The notes beneath the pieces were generated by a model, which saw only the letters and a list, made by a program, of their open reading frames with translations, made no database searches and was not told the origin of the DNA. A stretch of 64,000 bases of DNA from Terrirhizobium terrae (lineage in GTDB: Bacteria; Pseudomonadota; Alphaproteobacteria; Rhizobiales; Rhizobiaceae), in NCBI RefSeq assembly GCF_030323265.1, contig NZ_CP104991.1, positions 62,001-126,000 on the forward strand. The letters are read 5' to 3'. The position numbers and the translations under genes were made by a program. Shown here piece after piece: positions 48,036-55,357 of the stretch. Each line of letters opens with the position of its first letter. The stretch's first letter is position 1.

Positions 48036-48260
48036 ATGCTTACTAAGAGTGAGAAGAACGACCTCGTTCACGCAGGCACGAGAGCAGCGCTCAATCGCGT
48101 TGGGGCGTTCACCTGCCCTTATGTCGATGATGATGCTCGCTTCGCCGCTTGAATATCGGGTTATAAGCTTGGCGCACTCCGTCTAGCAGCAGCAAAGACG
48201 CGGAATGATCCGGTTGAGGAAGCGGAAGACTTTTGGGCAGAGGTGTGCCCCATCAAATGA
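48036..48260 (+). pseudogene. Small Rmf/CrpP-like protein with internal stop
   Basis: Reads MLTKSEKNDLVHAGTRAALN, then RVGAFTCPYVDDDARFAA, a TGA, and in the same frame ISGYKLGALRLAAAKTRNDP to a stop at 48260. The layout (basic helix, NRV-x-x-x-x-CPY, then R-x-A-W-x-x-GY) is that of small ribosome-modulation-factor/CrpP-like proteins, where Trp stands at the position of the TGA. One TGG to TGA change thus separates the two halves (38 and 35 codons). A terminator (48290-48316) follows. The full protein of about 74 residues has no known role. Confidence 0.5.
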
Positions 48261-48289
48261 TAAAAACCTCGCGCCGTCCCTTGGCGGTT

Positions 48290-48316
48290 GAGCATTTATG
48301 ACCAGATGCTCATTTT
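48290..48316 (+). terminator. Weak intrinsic terminator
   Basis: GAGCAT (48290-48295) and ATGCTC (48306-48311), loop of 10 bases, followed by ATTTTT. It would end the transcript of the small Rmf/CrpP-like locus. Confidence 0.5.
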
Positions 48317-48390
48317 TCGCCTGGCGGTTTATGGACAACTCCTAATATATACGTAAGTGGTGACGTGGACAAACCGCTAGAGGACAGCAT

Positions 48391-48528
48391 ATGCCGGTGG
48401 ACGACCGAGATTTCGAACGCGACGCTTCGGTCAAGCCAGAATTGCAGATCAGCGCAGGCAGAATGTTGCTGCTTGCTGCAACAGGTATCTGCATAGTCGG
48501 CCTCATTATGTTTGCGTCGAGATCATAG
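48391..48528 (+). CDS. Small single-span membrane protein (45 aa)
   Basis: Starts MPVDDRDFERDASVKPELQI with a polar N-terminus, followed by one membrane helix (MLLLAATGICIVGLIMFAS) and a two-residue end. Probably a small inner-membrane peptide with the N-terminus in the cytosol. The upstream context (GAGGACAGCAT) contains an acceptable ribosome site. Unknown function; similar tiny membrane proteins lie at 50525-50698. Confidence 0.5.
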   Translation: MPVDDRDFERDASVKPELQISAGRMLLLAATGICIVGLIMFASRS

Positions 48529-48601
48529 TCACCCGAATGGGTGAAGACAGATATTAGGCCGTCTTTATCTTCAGTCCTGCAACGTTTTTTTGGGGGATTG
48601 A

Positions 48602-48976
48602 ATGAAACGCTACACAATATTAGCAGCCATGCTCACATCTGCTTTGACACTCTATGCACCTGCCTCAGCGGATGCGCAAACTAAACAGTCTGGCAAAACG
48701 TCTACATGGGACGGCACTTGGTCTGGCACGTCCAGCGCTGGTGGCAAAACCAGCGTCAGGATCGCCAATGGCAAGGTGACGTTCTGGACAAACAACGGAT
48801 TTCCGCGCCCGAAAGTAACCGGCTCGGTCAAAGGCAACTCGGTTGCTCTGGATGACCAAAACGGTTGGAAAGCCACGATGACGGCGCAAGGGGAAGGCAA
48901 AGCCCGGATCACAGCGGCAGGTATTGGCAATAACGGCAAGCCAGCCAAGAACACAGCCATACTGCGCAAAAACTAG
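48602..48976 (+). CDS. Secreted small beta-rich protein, unknown
   Basis: A 124-residue protein with a signal peptide (about residues 1-25, TLYAPASADAQT) and a mature part full of Gly, Thr and Asn (STWDGTWSGTSSAGGKTSVR; MTAQGEGKARITAAGIGNNG) that suggests a small beta-sheet exported domain. I do not know its family. A TTGGGGG stretch directly precedes the ATG and could serve as ribosome site. It stands before the SDR gene in the same direction. Confidence 0.65.
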   Translation: MKRYTILAAMLTSALTLYAPASADAQTKQSGKTSTWDGTWSGTSSAGGKTSVRIANGKVTFWTNNGFPRPKVTGSVKGNSVALDDQNGWKATMTAQGEGKARITAAGIGNNGKPAKNTAILRKN

Positions 48977-49057
48977 CCTGACCCTTGAGGGAAGCGTGAT
49001 TGTAGCCATCAACTGCAATCGATCTTTAAAATGAGCGGCCGCGCGTCGGTCACCAAC

Positions 49058-49082
49058 AGAACAAAATGTCGGCCTCCGAGTT
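49058..49082 (+). promoter_or_regulatory. Possible EcfG-type promoter of the SDR gene
   Basis: AGAAC (49058-49062), 18 bases, TT (49081-49082): one mismatch to GGAAC-N18-TT, 28 bases before the ATG. Confidence 0.35.
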
Positions 49083-49109
49083 CTTACCCCAAGTAAGCAG
49101 GAGGCCGTC

Positions 49110-50066
49110 ATGACATCTTCATTCACCGCCGCGAAACAGCGCGAGATCCAAGAGCAAGTTGCGCAAGCCGACGAACTGGAACCGGCTCCCAAGGAAGGCG
49201 CGATGCAAGCGGGCGCTCGGTTATATCCGGAACCGCCCTTCCCCAAACAACATCAGGACAAGCCAGGCGACGAAGCTAGTCTCGTCCCACAGACATATTA
49301 CGACGCACCGTATTACCTTGGCTCACAAAAGCTTCAGGACAAGGTCGCGCTCATCACAGGTGGTGACTCGGGAATCGGAAGATCCGTCGCAGTCCTCTTT
49401 GCTCGCGAAGGCGCGGACGTTGCGATTGTTCATTTAGATGAGGATGATGATGCGGCCGTTACCGCCGAAGCCGTAAAACGCGAAGGCCGTCGATGCTACG
49501 TCATCAAGGGAGACGTAAAGGACTCCGCCTTTTGCCGGAAGGTTGTCGCAGACACCGTTTATCAATTCGGAAAACTCGACGTGCTCGTCAATAACTCGGC
49601 ATTTCAGGTTCACACAAACGATATACTCGATCTGACGGAGGACCACTTCGACGAGACGCTCAAGACGAACCTTTATGGCTATTTTCACATGGCCCGGGCT
49701 GCTGTGCCACATCTCAAGCAGGGATCGGCGATCATCAACACCGGATCGGTCACCGGCTTCGACGGCGAAAAATCGCTGCTAGACTATTCAATGACAAAGG
49801 GCGGCATTCACGCCTTTACGAAATCGCTCGCATCCCAACTCGTCCCGAAAGGCATCCGAGTTAACTGTGTCGCGCCCGGCCCGGTCTGGAGCCCGCTCAA
49901 TCCGAGCGACAAAGAGGCCGACAAAGTTGCGCAGTTCGGGTCGGGTGCTCCGATGAAGCGCCCGGCGCAGCCGGAGGAAATCGCTCCTGCCTACGTGTTC
50001 CTCGCCTCGCCGCACTGCTCAAGCTTCATAACGGGCGAAGTCTTACCGATCGTCGGTGGATACTGA
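49110..50066 (+). CDS. SDR family oxidoreductase (YhdG/YhxC-like)
   Basis: A 318-residue short-chain dehydrogenase with an N-terminal extension of about 75 residues rich in Pro, Gln and Tyr (RLYPEPPFPKQHQDKPG) typical of general-stress SDRs. NAD(P) motif ALITGGDSGIGRSVA, then LDVLVNNSAFQ, catalytic Ser in NTGSVTGFDGE, Tyr-x3-Lys in LDYSMTKGG, and the C-terminal SSFITGEVLPIVGG. Members reduce or oxidise sugars, aldehydes or polyols; the substrate is unknown. Intact, in contrast to the related broken copy at 27147. The possible EcfG-type promoter suggests stress induction. Confidence 0.9.
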   Translation: MTSSFTAAKQREIQEQVAQADELEPAPKEGAMQAGARLYPEPPFPKQHQDKPGDEASLVPQTYYDAPYYLGSQKLQDKVALITGGDSGIGRSVAVLFAREGADVAIVHLDEDDDAAVTAEAVKREGRRCYVIKGDVKDSAFCRKVVADTVYQFGKLDVLVNNSAFQVHTNDILDLTEDHFDETLKTNLYGYFHMARAAVPHLKQGSAIINTGSVTGFDGEKSLLDYSMTKGGIHAFTKSLASQLVPKGIRVNCVAPGPVWSPLNPSDKEADKVAQFGSGAPMKRPAQPEEIAPAYVFLASPHCSSFITGEVLPIVGGY

Positions 50067-50077
50067 GGGAGGTCGGC

Positions 50078-50451
50078 ATGGCGACACGACTTGGCGCATG
50101 CCGATGTAGCGAGGTTCAGTTTCAGGTTACGGGTGAGCCGGTCCGGGTGGCTATCTGCCCTTGCATCGACTGCCGACACGAAAGTGGATCGGCCTTTACT
50201 TACTACGGCATCTGGCCTTCCGCAGACTTTCAGCGACCGAGGACACTTCAATTTACGAAGGTCGAAGGTTTTGCAGCCAATACGGTTCGAGGGTCTTTGC
50301 ATTCGACGAAGATGAGGCTGAGATAAAGCTCGGTAGCCTTCAGGCCGGCCCCTACAGAGTTAAGACCTTCCTACGAGCTTTGGGTGAAAAGGCGCGAGTG
50401 CTGGTTAGCGCCCACCCTGATGCGCAGCAATACGACGAGGACCGAAATTAG
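50078..50451 (+). pseudogene. GFA family (glutathione-dependent formaldehyde-activating) protein, decayed
   Basis: The start MATRLGACRCSEVQFQVTGE with CRC and the following CPCIDCRHESGSAFTYYGIW hold the zinc-ligand cysteines of the GFA fold. Three frameshifts then follow: near 50236 (next frame EDTSIYEGRRFCSQYGSRVF), near 50345 (ELRPSYELWVKRRE) and near 50410 (DAQQYDEDRN at the end). Each piece keeps the family order, so the locus was once a full protein of about 135 residues. Function of family members besides formaldehyde handling is unclear. It lies 11 bases after the SDR gene and probably shared its transcript. The number of lesions points to true decay. Confidence 0.65.
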
Positions 50452-50524
50452 ACACTAGCAAAGGACCTAACTTCGTCCGTGCCGCGTCTAATCGGGCTTT
50501 TGCATGCATTGGAGGGAGGATCTG

Positions 50525-50698
50525 ATGACTGAGGAAGATCGTAAGCCCCAAGATGCCAATGGGCGCGCTACCAAGTATGAGGACCGTGGTCGAACAGTGG
50601 GAAAGCCGGGCTTCGCAAAATCAGCATGGTGCATTGCCATCGCTGCCATTGCGCTTACCGCGTTCCTGTTATGGATCTTTCTGACGCCGAGAGTCTAA
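50525..50698 (+). CDS. Small single-span membrane protein (57 aa)
   Basis: Fifty-seven residues: a polar, charged N-terminal half (MTEEDRKPQDANGRATKYED) and one C-terminal membrane helix (AWCIAIAAIALTAFLLWIFL). A ribosome site GGAGGATCTG precedes the ATG. It is probably an inner-membrane peptide; no family is recognised. It converges with the decayed aldo/keto reductase gene; the two stops overlap. Confidence 0.55.
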   Translation: MTEEDRKPQDANGRATKYEDRGRTVGKPGFAKSAWCIAIAAIALTAFLLWIFLTPRV

Positions 50699-51096
50699 TT
50701 ATCGTCAGTGGCCATATTCGCGATCTGTTGTGCCCCAGTACGCGTCCATCCAGGCCCATGAACTGGCCGACACTCACTTCCGCCAAGCCGTAGAGGGGCG
50801 ACGTGACGACCACGCGATCGCCTGCAGCGACGCAGCGCTCGAAGACCTGACGCAGAGCGTCGCGGCGGTCGCCGCTTCAGGTCAAAGGTCAGGAACGTGC
50901 CGAGGCCCAAAGCTGTGACCTTCTCGCCGGTGGGCGGCAAAGTGCGGGTCAGCACATTCTGGTTTGATTCCGAGGTTGGCGATGTCGCGCTCGTCGCCTG
51001 GGTTCGCGCCGCGGCGTTGGTGGCGAGCGCCAGTCCTGTAGCAGCCGCGCCCATCGTGCCGAGGAAGCCACGTCTGTTCATATTCGCCTGGTCCAT
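50695..51096 (-). pseudogene. Aldo/keto reductase with Tat signal, truncated remnant
   Basis: Starts MDQANMNRRGFLGTMGAAAT with a twin-arginine signal (NRRGFLG), then the reductase beginning (TLPPTGEKVTALGLGTFLTF). After LK the frame shifts; the other frame continues GDRRDALRQVFERCVAAGDR and TSPLYGLAEVSVGQFM, which matches the next aldo/keto reductase strands, but then the gene ends after about 130 residues instead of about 330. It follows the metallo-hydrolase gene by 22 bases on the same strand and was presumably its operon partner. Confidence 0.65.
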
Positions 51097-51118
51097 AGGT
51101 GTTTCCTGTTTCTGAGCG

Positions 51119-52111
51119 TCAGAACTGCCAGTTGGCGGGAACCCAGGCGTACCCGCCATCGGTCTTCAGCATCCGCCCCAGGCCGGGGAACGGGTAGTGG
51201 AAGCCAAGCACGGGCATGCGCTCGGTGGCCGCTCTGTCGAAGATGCGACGACGGGACGAAAGGGCTGTTTCCTTGTCCCGATCCGGGCCTGGAAGCCAGG
51301 GATTGTCGACGTTGACGACGGGGTGATAGGCAAGGTCTGCCGTCAGCAGCAACTGGTCGCTTCCAGAGTGGACGAGGAAGGTGGCCATGCCCGGCGTGTG
51401 GCCGAATGCCGCGATCGTCGTTAAACCCGGCACGATCTCGGCGTCGGCTTCATAGAGCTCGACGTCGTTCATGAACGGCGCGAGGCTGTTCTTGATGTTC
51501 GCCGCAAAGCGCAGACGGAACTCTTCCGGCACCGGCATGTACGAGAGGTCCGGATCGGTGCGCACAAAGAAGTCCCAGTCGGCCTTCGGAACAAACACAG
51601 TGGCGCGAGGAAAGGCTTTGCCGCCGTCCGCGGTCCTCAAGTTACCGACATGGTCGGGGTGGGTGTGCGAGACGACGATCGCATCGATGTCCCCAGGATC
51701 AAGACCGATCACTGCCAGGTTATCGAAGATCTGCCCGCCCTTCGGACCCATCGTCTTACCGGCCCCAGCTTCGATCAAGATCCGCCGACCGCCGGTCTCG
51801 ATCAGCAGCGTATTGAGGTTGAGCGTCAGGTGGTCGGTCGGAAGAAACGCCTGCCGCAAGACCTCCTGAAGCTCGGCTTCCGGCGCGTTGCCTGCATAGA
51901 CGCGAGGCGGCCCACCGATCACACCATCGCTCAAGACAGTCGCGCTGATCTCGCCGACGCGAAAGCGATAATGCCCAGCATTGCCGGCCACCGGAAAAGC
52001 CGCCTGGGCGCGAGCGCTGCCGGAGTCACTCAGGCTCGGGATCAGCATGCTCGATGCGCCGGCGACGGCGGACAGCATGATGGCACGTCTGTTGAGGGTA
52101 AGGGTACTCAT
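51119..52111 (-). CDS. MBL-fold metallo-hydrolase, exported
   Basis: A 330-residue protein with an N-terminal twin-arginine-like export signal (LNRRAIMLSAVAGASSMLIP...ARAQA), then the metallo-beta-lactamase fold: IVVSHTHPDHVGNL (metal ligands), later FGHTPGMATFLV and LLTADLAYHPVVN with further His/Asp ligands, and GFHYPFPGLG near the end. Such periplasmic hydrolases act on lactones, esters or related compounds. It is transcribed away from a LysR gene 170 bases off, which probably regulates it, and was followed by an aldo/keto reductase gene that is now broken. Confidence 0.9.
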   Translation of the reverse strand: MSTLTLNRRAIMLSAVAGASSMLIPSLSDSGSARAQAAFPVAGNAGHYRFRVGEISATVLSDGVIGGPPRVYAGNAPEAELQEVLRQAFLPTDHLTLNLNTLLIETGGRRILIEAGAGKTMGPKGGQIFDNLAVIGLDPGDIDAIVVSHTHPDHVGNLRTADGGKAFPRATVFVPKADWDFFVRTDPDLSYMPVPEEFRLRFAANIKNSLAPFMNDVELYEADAEIVPGLTTIAAFGHTPGMATFLVHSGSDQLLLTADLAYHPVVNVDNPWLPGPDRDKETALSSRRRIFDRAATERMPVLGFHYPFPGLGRMLKTDGGYAWVPANWQF

Positions 52112-52281
52112 CAGGTTTTCCTCCGTGTTGGGGGCTCAATTGCTTTATCGCTTCGTATGGGTCGAATTGACTGTGAAAGTAAGCATCGAGCGCCGCGTTG
52201 GACTCGGCATCAACCATGACATCGGGCTATTGATCTGATAACCTGCGTCAAGTTTATCACCTTGATTAGAAAAACTTCGCA

Positions 52282-53187
52282 ATGGATCCTATTCGTCTGG
52301 ACAGTTTCGATGTTTTCGTGGCTATCATGCGCTGTGGTGGCTTCCGCGCTGCTGCACTTGAGCGAGGCGTGTCTTCATCCGCGTTGAGCCAAACGATGAA
52401 TGGGCTGGAAGAGGCTTTGGGTATCCGGCTCCTCAACCGAACGACGAGGAGCGTATTCCCAACGGAGGCAGGACAGCGCCTTCTGGAACGTCTGGCGCCT
52501 GCACTGAGCGACATCCGGCTCGCAATCGCCGAAGTGGACGAATTACGGGATAGCCGGTCTGGAACGCTTAGGATCAACGCGCCGGCGCCGGCTGTCGATC
52601 ATTTTCTCTGCCCGCTTGTCTTCGACTTCATGGACCTTTATCCCGAAGTGAAGATCGAGATCATCAGCGATGCGGCCGTCATCGATATCGTAGAACAGGG
52701 TTTCGATGCAGGCGTGAGGTTCGGCAAGCAATTGGCTCAGGACATGATCGCGCTGCCGCTCGGGCCCGCGCTTCGTTACGCAATCGTCGCCTCGCCCGAC
52801 TACATCAAGAGGTGCGGAGAACCACAGACGCCGCAGGAACTCGTCACTCACGACTGTATCAAACGTCGTTTCCCCGGTGGCACGCATGTCACCTGGCGGT
52901 TTGCCGAGGCAGGCGAGGAAATCGAAATCGTTCCAACCGGTCGCTTGACGGTCAGCTCCGCACACAATGAACTGCAAGCTGCGCTGGCGGGCAGAGGAAT
53001 CGCCCATGTCTTCGACGACTATGCGAAGCCGCATATCCAAACGGGCCGGCTGGTGGAGCTTCTCTCCGACTGGAGCCCCACCTTACCGCACTGGTTTTTA
53101 TACTACGCCAGCCGCCGACTTCCGAGTGCCGCCATGCGTGCGTTTGTCGATTATATGAGAACCTATAACTGGCGGGCAAACGACTGA
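52282..53187 (+). CDS. LysR-family regulator, divergent from the metallo-hydrolase
   Basis: A 301-residue LysR protein: winged helix at residues 1-62 (GGFRAAALERGVSSSALSQT; RLLNRTTRSVFPTEAGQRLL) and the effector-binding domain beyond residue 90 (LRINAPAPAVDHFLCPLVFD; GVRFGKQLAQDM). It closely resembles in layout the LysR gene at 23250-24146, suggesting related regulators kept for two detoxification units. It lies head to head with the MBL-fold hydrolase gene. Length is normal; intact. Confidence 0.92.
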   Translation: MDPIRLDSFDVFVAIMRCGGFRAAALERGVSSSALSQTMNGLEEALGIRLLNRTTRSVFPTEAGQRLLERLAPALSDIRLAIAEVDELRDSRSGTLRINAPAPAVDHFLCPLVFDFMDLYPEVKIEIISDAAVIDIVEQGFDAGVRFGKQLAQDMIALPLGPALRYAIVASPDYIKRCGEPQTPQELVTHDCIKRRFPGGTHVTWRFAEAGEEIEIVPTGRLTVSSAHNELQAALAGRGIAHVFDDYAKPHIQTGRLVELLSDWSPTLPHWFLYYASRRLPSAAMRAFVDYMRTYNWRAND

Positions 53188-53231
53188 CGGCCCATGCCTT
53201 GAGGTCGAGCCTTACAGGGTAGCCTCGTGCC

Positions 53232-53462
53232 TCATTTGACGCGCTGCCCTTCGATACGGATTTCGGTGCCCTCCGGCCTGCGGAACTGTTCGGTCATACG
53301 GTCGCCATCAACGATCATCCTCAGATCATCACGCGTTCGCACGCTGCCGATCCAGTTTGGAAATGTCGCCCCTTCGACACAGTTTCCGCTGATGTCGCAC
53401 AAGAAAGACAGATGTTCTGCGTCTTTGCGCCAGCGCTGAAGAAACGCTATCGAACTGGCTTC
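53232..53462 (-). pseudogene. Protein-like frame without start codon, unknown
   Basis: The minus strand reads AFLQRWRKDAEHLSFLCDIS, then GATFPNWIGSVRTRDDLRMI and ends EGTEIRIEGQRVK. No ATG precedes it; instead a short piece (TIVVDETLKPVR) in another frame sits just upstream, which suggests a frameshifted gene. I do not recognise the family. Confidence 0.35.
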
Positions 53463-53517
53463 AGGGTCTCATCAACGACAATGGTTAATCTCTTCTCAAC
53501 TTTGTAGAGACGAGACG

Positions 53518-53703
53518 ATGTCGATTGAGCAGCCCACCGTTGAGCGGCTGAACGAAGTTCTGGATCTGATCCACGATATCGCGGCGACAGCGTCGTCGGA
53601 AGACAACATTCCTCCGGTCGTCGACGCCGCTCTCGATAAGATTATCGATTTAGCTCGGTCCAAGTTCAATGTAGCGGACGACAAATCTTCTTCCAGCTCG
53701 TGA
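53518..53703 (+). CDS. Small helical protein (61 aa), unknown
   Basis: Sixty-one residues (MSIEQPTVERLNEVLDLIHD, then TASSEDNIPPVVDAALDKII) that form two amphipathic helices and a Ser-rich tail. No domain or export signal. The ribosome site is GAGACGAG. Only the good codon use and predicted helices support it. Confidence 0.5.
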   Translation: MSIEQPTVERLNEVLDLIHDIAATASSEDNIPPVVDAALDKIIDLARSKFNVADDKSSSSS

Positions 53704-54049
53704 TTTCTCGCAGGTGCCGAACACGGCATAGAATTTGACACCTATCGCGCGACCGGCCTAGGTTAGGCCAAATCGCAGATGTTTGGTGTGGGACAAGTGT
53801 TCCGCGGTCGCCATCTTTTCTCGTGACTTTCATGTCTAGAACGACGTTTTAACGGAATAACAGCCGGCATCCGAGCCGAGGGCCGTCTCGGGTGTCCAAA
53901 CTGCCACTGTGGACAGTTCCGCCGATCTCTGCCGCCCTTAAAGTGTCGTCGTTTCACCTGTCTGAGTGGGTGCGACATTTAAATCTACCGGACGCGTGAG
54001 GAGGTACCCCCAATCCGGTTTGCCGCCTCTCTTTGTTGCCAACGGAAGC
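53704..54049. other. Intergenic region
   Basis: No gene, terminator or repeat that I can support in about 350 bases. Confidence 0.4.
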
Positions 54050-54208
54050 CTAGTATTTCGCCGCGTTGTCCACGCGCTTACCGGCATTCTGAGTGGCGTC
54101 CACTGTGCCGGCTACATCCTTCCCCACTCCGCGGATGGTGTTGCCGCACGATGATAGCGAACCGGTGATCAGGGCCAGAGATGCGATGGTGATGAAAATC
54201 TTCTTCAT
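54050..54208 (-). CDS. Entericidin-like lipoprotein (52 aa)
   Basis: Fifty-two residues starting MKKIFITIASLALITGSLSS, with a lipidation Cys at 21, followed by the entericidin motif CGNTIRGVGKDVAGT and the helical tail QNAGKRVDNAAKY. Entericidin A/B peptides are small outer-membrane lipoproteins of envelope stress and programmed lysis. The ribosome site is AGAGGA. The family call rests on the CNTxRGxGxD signature. It is too short to be caught by usual length cut-offs. Confidence 0.82.
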   Translation of the reverse strand: MKKIFITIASLALITGSLSSCGNTIRGVGKDVAGTVDATQNAGKRVDNAAKY

Positions 54209-54456
54209 CGTTGTCCTCTCCATTTGATGACATCAGTGAGATAGAGCGGGTTTGAACTATAAGAAGATGTGGGAGCACATACGTGGCAATAAAAAAGGCC
54301 GGAGCGAATGCTCGCTGCAACCTCCCTTGACCCCATCCGGCACTGTCAGCACATCCGTGGTCGCCGTCGAGCGATCGTTAGGCAATAGATAGTGTCGCAG
54401 CTCCTTCATTTGACTGGCGCATGAATGAGGCACGCCGCGAGCGCTCGATCTAACGC

Positions 54457-54699
54457 CTATAGCGTCAGTCCGGCGCTCGCACATTCTGTGGTCACGGATT
54501 GCAGTTGTTGAGACATAAGAAACGCTGCTATATCGCCATCCCACGCAGCGAGTAAGCGATCCACGCCGTAACCAGGCGCTTCTGCTGACGCCCGCAACAC
54601 GCCCGCCAACATTGCGAAATCATGCTCGTGACCTGCAGGCAGCTTAGCAAAGAGACGCTCCTCAAGACGGTCGTCAATCCAATCCTCGATAACCGGCAT
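54457..54699 (-). CDS. Small DUF768-like protein (80 aa)
   Basis: Starts MPVIEDWIDDRLEERLFAKL (choice of ATG 54699, preceded by GGAGAAAA) and continues HDFAMLAGVLRASAEAPGYG then LLAAWDGDIAAFLMSQ. The W-x-D start, the central helix and the DGDIAAFLM end resemble DUF768, a family of small rhizobial proteins with no known role. The match is by pattern and not certain. Confidence 0.5.
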   Translation of the reverse strand: MPVIEDWIDDRLEERLFAKLPAGHEHDFAMLAGVLRASAEAPGYGVDRLLAAWDGDIAAFLMSQQLQSVTTECASAGLTL

Positions 54700-54967
54700 A
54701 TCCGTTTTCTCCGTTCGGTGACGCATAATCTTAAGAGCCGCTTTGGTTGCGTGAGAGTGTTCCTCGTCGCCCTAATGAAGGAACTGCCTCTCCGCCCGGA
54801 ACCATCGGCGCGTACTACCCAGAGAGCAACGTGCTAAACGCTGTTGATCACCACGATCGGCTTTCAAAAACACCCGCTTCAAAAGCTATCCCGGTTCGAA
54901 TTGAGAAAATGAACTCTTAGATCATTCGCTCTCAACGTTTTGGGTCGAGCTTCGATTGCCAGAAAAG
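54700..54967. other. Intergenic region
   Basis: No gene was recognised here. A minus-strand GGAAC near 54763 lacks a -10 element at the right distance and was not called as an EcfG promoter. Confidence 0.35.
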
Positions 54968-54993
54968 CGCGTTTCACCAAGCCGTGAAACGCG
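54968..54993 (+). repeat. Perfect 10-bp inverted repeat
   Basis: CGCGTTTCAC (54968-54977) and GTGAAACGCG (54984-54993), loop of six bases. In the plus direction it lies 24 bases before the ATG at 55018; in the minus direction it is followed by CTTTTCT, a possible weak terminator. Confidence 0.55.
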
Positions 54994-55017
54994 GAAAGAA
55001 CGGGAAGGCAACAACGG

Positions 55018-55275
55018 ATGGATGACAGCGAAACTGTGAGAAAAATCGCTCGCGCAAATGACAGAAAGAATGAAGCGATCAGACTGCGGGCCAAGGCTAA
55101 GGACGCTGGGAACACCGCCGCCATCGAAAAGGCGACGGCAGCAGAGGCCCTAGCTCACGAAGCGATCCTCGCCTATGGCAGGGACCAAGCGATAGAAGGA
55201 GATCGGCTCTGTGAGGACAGTGCACAAGCCATCGAAAGAACAGTCGCTCGTTTAGGCTCCGAGCGTTTGCCTTGA
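55018..55275 (+). CDS. Small charged helical protein (85 aa), unknown
   Basis: Eighty-five residues, almost all helix, very rich in Ala, Lys, Arg and Glu (MDDSETVRKIARANDRKNEA; RAKAKDAGNTAAIEKATAAE). It may be a DNA-associated or stress-protective peptide, but nothing proves this. A GGGAAGG ribosome site and a perfect hairpin lie upstream. No family recognised. Confidence 0.5.
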   Translation: MDDSETVRKIARANDRKNEAIRLRAKAKDAGNTAAIEKATAAEALAHEAILAYGRDQAIEGDRLCEDSAQAIERTVARLGSERLP

Positions 55276-55357
55276 TCTTCTAAACTATCAACCCCAGGGA
55301 ACTTGCAAAGCGGCTGACGTCAGATGACATTGTCTGCTCGCCGCTCACTTTAATACC

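Noticed and set aside
5920..48160. UGA read as Trp (alternative genetic code) to explain internal TGA codons
   Set aside because: Many intact genes here end in TGA, and only decayed small loci show the effect.
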